This document shows, piece after piece, positions 6,079 to 8,866 of a stretch of 8,866 nucleotides of DNA. Source of the stretch: Cyclobacteriaceae bacterium (GTDB lineage Bacteria; Bacteroidota; Bacteroidia; Cytophagales; Cyclobacteriaceae); the NCBI GenBank assembly GCA_015492915.1, contig WGED01000419.1:1-8866 (forward strand), in the 5' to 3' direction. How positions within the stretch are numbered: the stretch's first letter is position 1; each line of letters starts with the position of its first letter. A program made the position numbers and the translations under genes. Below the pieces are notes generated by a model, which saw only the letters and a list, made by a program, of their open reading frames with translations, had not been told where the DNA came from and did not search any database.

Positions 6079-7251
6079 ATGCAACGAGCCTTTGAAAAAT
6101 TTTTATTAAACGGTCTGGAGCTAAAGAACAGGTTTATAAAAACAGCTACCTACGAAGGGATGTATGAACAAGGCCTCCCCACTCAGCAATTGACTGATCA
6201 TCATGTGGCTATGGCTAAGGGGAATGTGGCGCTGACTACTGTTTCATATGGCGCCGTTACGCCCGATGGCAGAACATTCAAAGACCAGATGTACATCCAT
6301 GACAAAAGTCTTGAAAAACTGGAGTTGCTGGCAAAGGCGGTACACAATGCGGGCGGAAAAGTATCCATCCAATTGACCCATTGCGGCTATTTCTCAAAGA
6401 ATACCGAAACCGGAAAGCCGTTGGCGCCGAGCCGGATCTTCAACGAATACGGCTTTATGTCGGGGCTGGCATTTTCAAAAGCCATGGATCGCCATGACAT
6501 AGAGAGAATTTCCGGCGCCTTTGCTTCGGCCGCTATCAATCTGAAAAACGCAGGTTTTGACGCTGTGGAGATACACATGGGCCACGGTTATTTGCTGAGC
6601 CAGTTTTTGAGTCCGTGGACCAACAGAAGAAAAGACGAATACGGAGGCAGTGTAGAAAACCGGGCGCGCTTTCCGATAGAAGTATTGCGAAAGGTTCGTG
6701 CAAAAACAGGAGCAGATTTTCCTGTGCTGGTCAAACTGAACCTGAGCGATGGTTTTAAGGGTGGATTCACGCTGGAGGATTGTAAAATCGTCGCTTCAAT
6801 GCTCGAGCAAAACGGCTGCACAGCCATCGTGCTGAGTGGAGGATTTACGAGCAAGACGCCATTCTATCTCCTGAGAGGTGATGTGCCCCTGAAAGGAATG
6901 ATACAAAACGGAGAAAACGTTGCCGAAAAACTTACGATGGCCTTGTTTGGCCCTTTCATGATCAAAAAATATGAGTTTACACCTGTTTTCTTTCTTAACC
7001 AGGCAAAAGAGGTCCGTAAGGTGGTAAAAATGCCCCTCGTTTATCTCGGGGGCGTCAATTCAAAACAGGATATCGAAATGGTGCTCGACGCCGGGTTTGA
7101 ACTGATGGCGCTGGGCAGGCCACTTATCCACGATCCGCAATTCCTCACAAAACTTCAGACCGGACAAATCACAGAATCTGGTTGTACACGCTGTAACAAA
7201 TGTATTGTGGAAATGGACAGGGGAGGCATAAGATGTACGGAAGTATCATAG
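6079..7251 (+). CDS. NADH:flavin oxidoreductase, Old Yellow Enzyme family
   Basis: An FMN-dependent TIM-barrel ene-reductase of 390 residues, cytosolic, that would use NAD(P)H to reduce activated C=C bonds; the natural substrate is unknown. Family motifs are LKNRFIKTAT (15-24), SIQLTHCG (96-103), EIHMGHGYLLSQFLSPWTNR (164-183, with the paired His166/His169 expected to bind the substrate carbonyl or nitro group), EYGGSVENRARF (187-198) and the phosphate-binding LGGVNSK...ALGRPLIHDP (323-353). The C-terminus carries CTRCNKC...RC, that is Cys369, Cys372, Cys375 and Cys386. This resembles the iron-sulfur motif of 2,4-dienoyl-CoA reductases, but the FAD/NAD domains that follow in those enzymes are absent. 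The start gives the normal N-terminus. It stands alone, divergent from the SNF2 gene. Family assignment is firm; substrate and cluster content are inference. Confidence 0.93.
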   Translation: MQRAFEKFLLNGLELKNRFIKTATYEGMYEQGLPTQQLTDHHVAMAKGNVALTTVSYGAVTPDGRTFKDQMYIHDKSLEKLELLAKAVHNAGGKVSIQLTHCGYFSKNTETGKPLAPSRIFNEYGFMSGLAFSKAMDRHDIERISGAFASAAINLKNAGFDAVEIHMGHGYLLSQFLSPWTNRRKDEYGGSVENRARFPIEVLRKVRAKTGADFPVLVKLNLSDGFKGGFTLEDCKIVASMLEQNGCTAIVLSGGFTSKTPFYLLRGDVPLKGMIQNGENVAEKLTMALFGPFMIKKYEFTPVFFLNQAKEVRKVVKMPLVYLGGVNSKQDIEMVLDAGFELMALGRPLIHDPQFLTKLQTGQITESGCTRCNKCIVEMDRGGIRCTEVS

Positions 7252-7259
7252 AAGCCCGC

Positions 7260-7281
7260 TTATTTTTTTGAGAAAAAATAA
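7260..7281 (+). terminator. AT-only hairpin after the oxidoreductase, possible terminator
   Basis: TTATTTTTT (7260-7268) pairs perfectly with AAAAAATAA (7273-7281) around a TGAG loop, starting 9 nt after the stop codon. The position suits a 3'-end element, but the stem has no G-C pairs and no T-tract follows. It is a weak terminator candidate; it may act with the enclosing 11-bp inverted repeat or belong to the repeat cluster. Confidence 0.35.
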
Positions 7282-7293
7282 TTTAGCGATAAT

Positions 7294-7319
7294 TCCCGGA
7301 TACCAACGGAATCCCGGGA
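7294..7319. repeat. REP-like CCCGG hairpin
   Basis: TCCCGGAT (7294-7301) pairs with ATCCCGGGA (7311-7319) with one bulged C and a 9-nt loop. The right arm lies within a perfect 10-bp palindrome, ATCCCGGGAT (7311-7320). The layout resembles the short GC-rich REP-type intergenic hairpins found in many bacterial genomes. No RAYT transposase is present in the window. Confidence 0.5.
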
Positions 7320-7344
7320 TCTCCGTCCATGAGCAATGATACTT

Positions 7345-7410
7345 CCATGAGAAAATCGTTATTTTTTCATGGTCTGCACAACCCCTGGCCCCTGGAGGGG
7401 CAACCCAATG
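7345..7410 (+). repeat. 66-nt repeat unit, copy A (hairpin module plus GC-rich tail)
   Basis: The unit opens with a 26-nt hairpin (7346-7371): CATGAGAAAAT, loop CGTT, ATTTTTTCATG, an 11-bp stem with one G-U wobble. A tail follows that contains CCCCT (7382-7386) and AGGGG (7396-7400), which can form a second small stem. It ends in GGGGCAACCCAATG. It aligns without gaps to 7641-7706, with 57 of 66 positions identical by my count. Confidence 0.7.
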
Positions 7411-7414
7411 CGCG

Positions 7415-7440
7415 CTGAAAAAAATCATTGTTTTTCCATA
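7415..7440 (-). repeat. Hairpin module, inverted and degenerate copy
   Basis: CTGAAAAAAATC then ATTGTTTTTCCATA. Read on the minus strand it starts TATGGAAAAAC and ends GATTTTTTTCAG, which resembles the modules at 7486-7511 and 7346-7371. The arms still pair (GAAAAA with TTTTTC). It starts 69 nt after the first module and 71 nt before the next. Confidence 0.45.
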
Positions 7441-7485
7441 CGACAGAGTGAAGTGATGGGTCTCCCAATGGCAACGTGATGGTGA

Positions 7486-7511
7486 CATGGGAAAATCACG
7501 ATTTTTTCATG
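7486..7511 (+). repeat. Hairpin module, third copy
   Basis: CATGGGAAAAT (7486-7496), loop CACG, ATTTTTTCATG (7501-7511). The 11-bp stem has two G-U wobbles if transcribed from the plus strand. A few bases later GGAGGGGCATTGCAAATG echoes the GGAGGGGCAACCCAATG tail of copy A, so this is probably an eroded copy of the same composite unit. Confidence 0.6.
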
Positions 7512-7598
7512 AAACATAGACGGAGGGGCATTGCAAATGTCCGGTTGAGTGCGTCCTCGTCGGAGACAAGGACGAGTCGGAGTGATTCATGACAGCAG

Positions 7599-7623
7599 AT
7601 TCTTCGGGTTGATCCCTCAGAAT
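7599..7623. repeat. ATTCT...AGAAT intergenic hairpin
   Basis: ATTCT (7599-7603) and GGG (7606-7608) pair with CCC (7614-7616) and AGAAT (7619-7623); the TC opposite TC in between forms an internal mismatch. The stretch GATTCTTCGGG...CCCTCAGAATGAC has the form of a common short intergenic palindrome seen across unrelated bacteria, from memory and not from a search. It is a likely REP-like element. Confidence 0.45.
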
Positions 7624-7640
7624 GACGGCAAGGGAGATTC

Positions 7641-7706
7641 CCATGAGAAAACGGCCATTTTTTCATGGCCTGTACAACCCCCGGCCCATGAAGGGGCAAC
7701 CCAATG
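7641..7706 (+). repeat. 66-nt repeat unit, copy B
   Basis: Second full copy of the unit at 7345-7410, exactly 296 nt downstream. The hairpin arms CATGAGAAAA (7642-7651) and TTTTTTCATG (7658-7667) are identical to copy A, and four of the nine differences lie in and beside the hairpin loop. The tail GGGGCAACCCAATG is also unchanged. Conservation of the arms but not the loop suggests selection for, or mobility depending on, the stem. Confidence 0.7.
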
Positions 7707-7764
7707 TGCAAGCTCTCTACAGGGAATAAAAGGGCGCGTGATGGGAATAATCATTATTATTTCA

Positions 7765-8772
7765 TCACTTATCGGAAGGAGGTCCGCCTATATTCATTTT
7801 CTGATAATCAGACATATCGAATTTCACCGGCTCATCACTGACCTCCACCACTTTCATGGCCATTGTTACCTCATCTCCCGTCTCATCATCCGTCGCTTCG
7901 ACATTCATTTCCATCATCATACCCTCAAGTTCATCAAATCCCTCTGTCAGTATAAAAGGTGAATCGTCTTTCATGCTCTTCAACAGCGCCTCATCATAGT
8001 CCTCCATCTCTTTGGTAACCCAAATACTGCTTTTGCTATCAGAAGCCGTTACTATATATTCTTCGCAATTATAGCCGAGAATTTTCTTTGTGCGACCTGT
8101 TTTCTTAAATGTGACATTTTCACCATCGTATTTATCGTCATCAACTTCTTCCACCTTGACCATTTCATCCTCCATACCTTCAGGAGTGGCCGTAGATATC
8201 ACAGTAGCCAATTTCTGTTCCGGCATCAGCATGATCATGGCTTCATGCTTATTATCTATAATCGTCAGTAAAGACATCTCTTCATTTTCGGGTCTTTTAT
8301 ATTCATCCTTGAAATTGCTGAGTTCGCCACCAGTGTATCCCTCTTCAGGGTTCAACCAGAGCGTATAATCCATGGAACCTTGCTCTTCCTTTGACTCAGA
8401 AATGATGTGGTAGCGTATTTTTTTTGTGAAAGTGTACACATCGGCAATTTCAATCGGAGCGCCACCTCCCATCATTTTCATATATTTTTTTTGAAGTCCC
8501 GGCATATTATCCCCACCCATCGTTGCATCATCACTGTCATCTTCACTATAGACAGAATCTTCACCCTGATTCCGCTCTTTTTCCATTGACTCCCAAAGCT
8601 CCTCCTCTCCTTTATCAAAAGCTTTGTCTATTCCTTTTTCAGTTGTTTCAATGGCTTTGTCCTCAACCTTGTTTTGTACAGATCTTTTTAGTCTTTTAAT
8701 GAATTGGGCCTGGGCCTGAAAATGAACCCCCGCTCCAACTGTAAGCATAAGCAGAATGGCTAACTTTTTCAT
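7765..8772 (-). CDS. Exported DUF4412 domain protein
   Basis: A 335-residue secreted protein. Residues 1-22 are a typical signal peptide (MKK, hydrophobic LAILLMLTVGAGV, cleavage after AQA). Residues 23-100 are charged, probably helical or disordered, with an acidic stretch (SEDDSDDATMGGDN, 77-90). From about 110 to 325 the sequence fits the DUF4412 pattern: MDYTLWLNPEEG (134-145), MSLLTIIDNKHEAMIMLMPE (166-185), KILGYNCEEYIV (230-241, with the usual GY-C turn), SSIWVTKEM (248-256), and a closing domain ending VKFDMSDYQKMNIGG. The family is envelope-associated and of unknown function. The protein is very rich in Asp/Glu and Met. The start ATG follows a purine-rich AGAAGAAA. It stands alone; the 94 nt upstream show no recognisable promoter. 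The DUF assignment is likely, the role unknown. Confidence 0.85.
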   Translation of the reverse strand: MKKLAILLMLTVGAGVHFQAQAQFIKRLKRSVQNKVEDKAIETTEKGIDKAFDKGEEELWESMEKERNQGEDSVYSEDDSDDATMGGDNMPGLQKKYMKMMGGGAPIEIADVYTFTKKIRYHIISESKEEQGSMDYTLWLNPEEGYTGGELSNFKDEYKRPENEEMSLLTIIDNKHEAMIMLMPEQKLATVISTATPEGMEDEMVKVEEVDDDKYDGENVTFKKTGRTKKILGYNCEEYIVTASDSKSSIWVTKEMEDYDEALLKSMKDDSPFILTEGFDELEGMMMEMNVEATDDETGDEVTMAMKVVEVSDEPVKFDMSDYQKMNIGGPPSDK

Positions 8773-8866
8773 TTTCTTCTGATGTTTATTGTCTGGTCAG
8801 TAAAATTTTAGAGGTTAAGTAGTAATTACTTTGTTAATATATTTTCCGGCCAACATTGTCTAAACC

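Larger units (their letters stand above)
7239..7346. repeat. 11-bp inverted repeat spanning the oxidoreductase stop
   Basis: GGAAGTATCAT (7239-7249), which contains the last codons and the first base of the TAG stop, is perfectly complementary to ATGATACTTCC (7336-7346). The two arms enclose 86 nt with two further hairpins (7260-7281 and 7294-7319). The right arm abuts the first hairpin module of the repeat cluster. It may be a large structured 3' end for the oxidoreductase mRNA or a scar of an inserted element. Confidence 0.45.
7252..7764. other. Gene-free, palindrome-rich intergenic region
   Basis: About 510 bases between the convergent oxidoreductase and DUF4412 genes. Frames crossing it have no family resemblance and are disrupted by the repeats, so I call no gene. 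It contains at least four kinds of inverted repeat: an AT-only hairpin (7260-7281), a CCCGG hairpin (7294-7319), four copies of a 26-nt hairpin module, and an ATTCT...AGAAT hairpin (7599-7623), plus a CTCGTC/GACGAG stem at 7556-7576. This is the profile of a REP/MITE accumulation site where insertions do no harm to genes. Confidence 0.7.

Noticed and set aside
7345..7706. CRISPR array
   Set aside because: The repeats are palindromic, diverged, partly inverted and irregularly spaced (69, 71 and 156 nt between starts), and there are no uniform spacers or cas genes.
7496..7711. Small frames on both strands in the repeat-rich gap
   Set aside because: They run through hairpin repeats, have no plausible start context and give low-complexity products without homology that I recognise.

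Overview
The window most likely comes from a member of the Bacteroidota. Three things point that way: a secreted DUF4412 protein, a TAnnTTTG-type -7 promoter element before the first gene, and start sites with mostly weak or absent Shine-Dalgarno sequences. The SWIM-SNF2 helicase and the lineage-specific TPR lipoprotein are compatible with this. Nothing here fixes the genus. Overall base composition is moderate, with AT-rich intergenic stretches. I see no rRNA, tRNA, CRISPR array, transposase or phage gene.

Layout. Bases 1-307 are a non-coding leader with palindromes and a candidate promoter. Bases 308-1423 (+) encode alanine dehydrogenase with its full catalytic set. It converges on a four-gene minus-strand cluster, and a strong bidirectional hairpin at the junction overlaps the stop codon of the opposing gene. 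Read in its own direction (5707 down to 1434), the cluster encodes a SWIM/SNF2 helicase, a CrcB/Fluc fluoride channel, a DUF190 PII-like protein and a nine-repeat TPR lipoprotein. The last three are very tightly packed: a 7-nt gap, then a 4-nt ATGA overlap. CrcB and DUF190 form a recognised pair; the coupled TPR lipoprotein is the less expected partner. Bases 5708-6078 are a divergent intergenic region dominated by an imperfect inverted-repeat element of about 190 bp that looks like a MITE. Bases 6079-7251 (+) encode a stand-alone Old Yellow Enzyme-family oxidoreductase ending in a four-cysteine motif. Bases 7252-7764 hold no gene but are packed with palindromes of several kinds. One is a 26-nt hairpin module present four times here and once, degenerate, near base 150. 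Bases 7765-8772 (-) encode the exported DUF4412 protein.

How the parts work together. The only clear functional unit is crcB-DUF190, for fluoride export and tolerance, with the TPR lipoprotein translationally coupled to it. The helicase upstream may share the transcript but has no obvious link to fluoride. Alanine dehydrogenase, the flavin oxidoreductase and the DUF4412 protein look like independent metabolic or envelope genes. I find no convincing new multi-gene system. The most interesting undescribed material is non-coding: the dispersed hairpin family, in which each of the four same-orientation copies keeps a G-U wobble on the plus strand, and the MITE-like element at 5833-6024.
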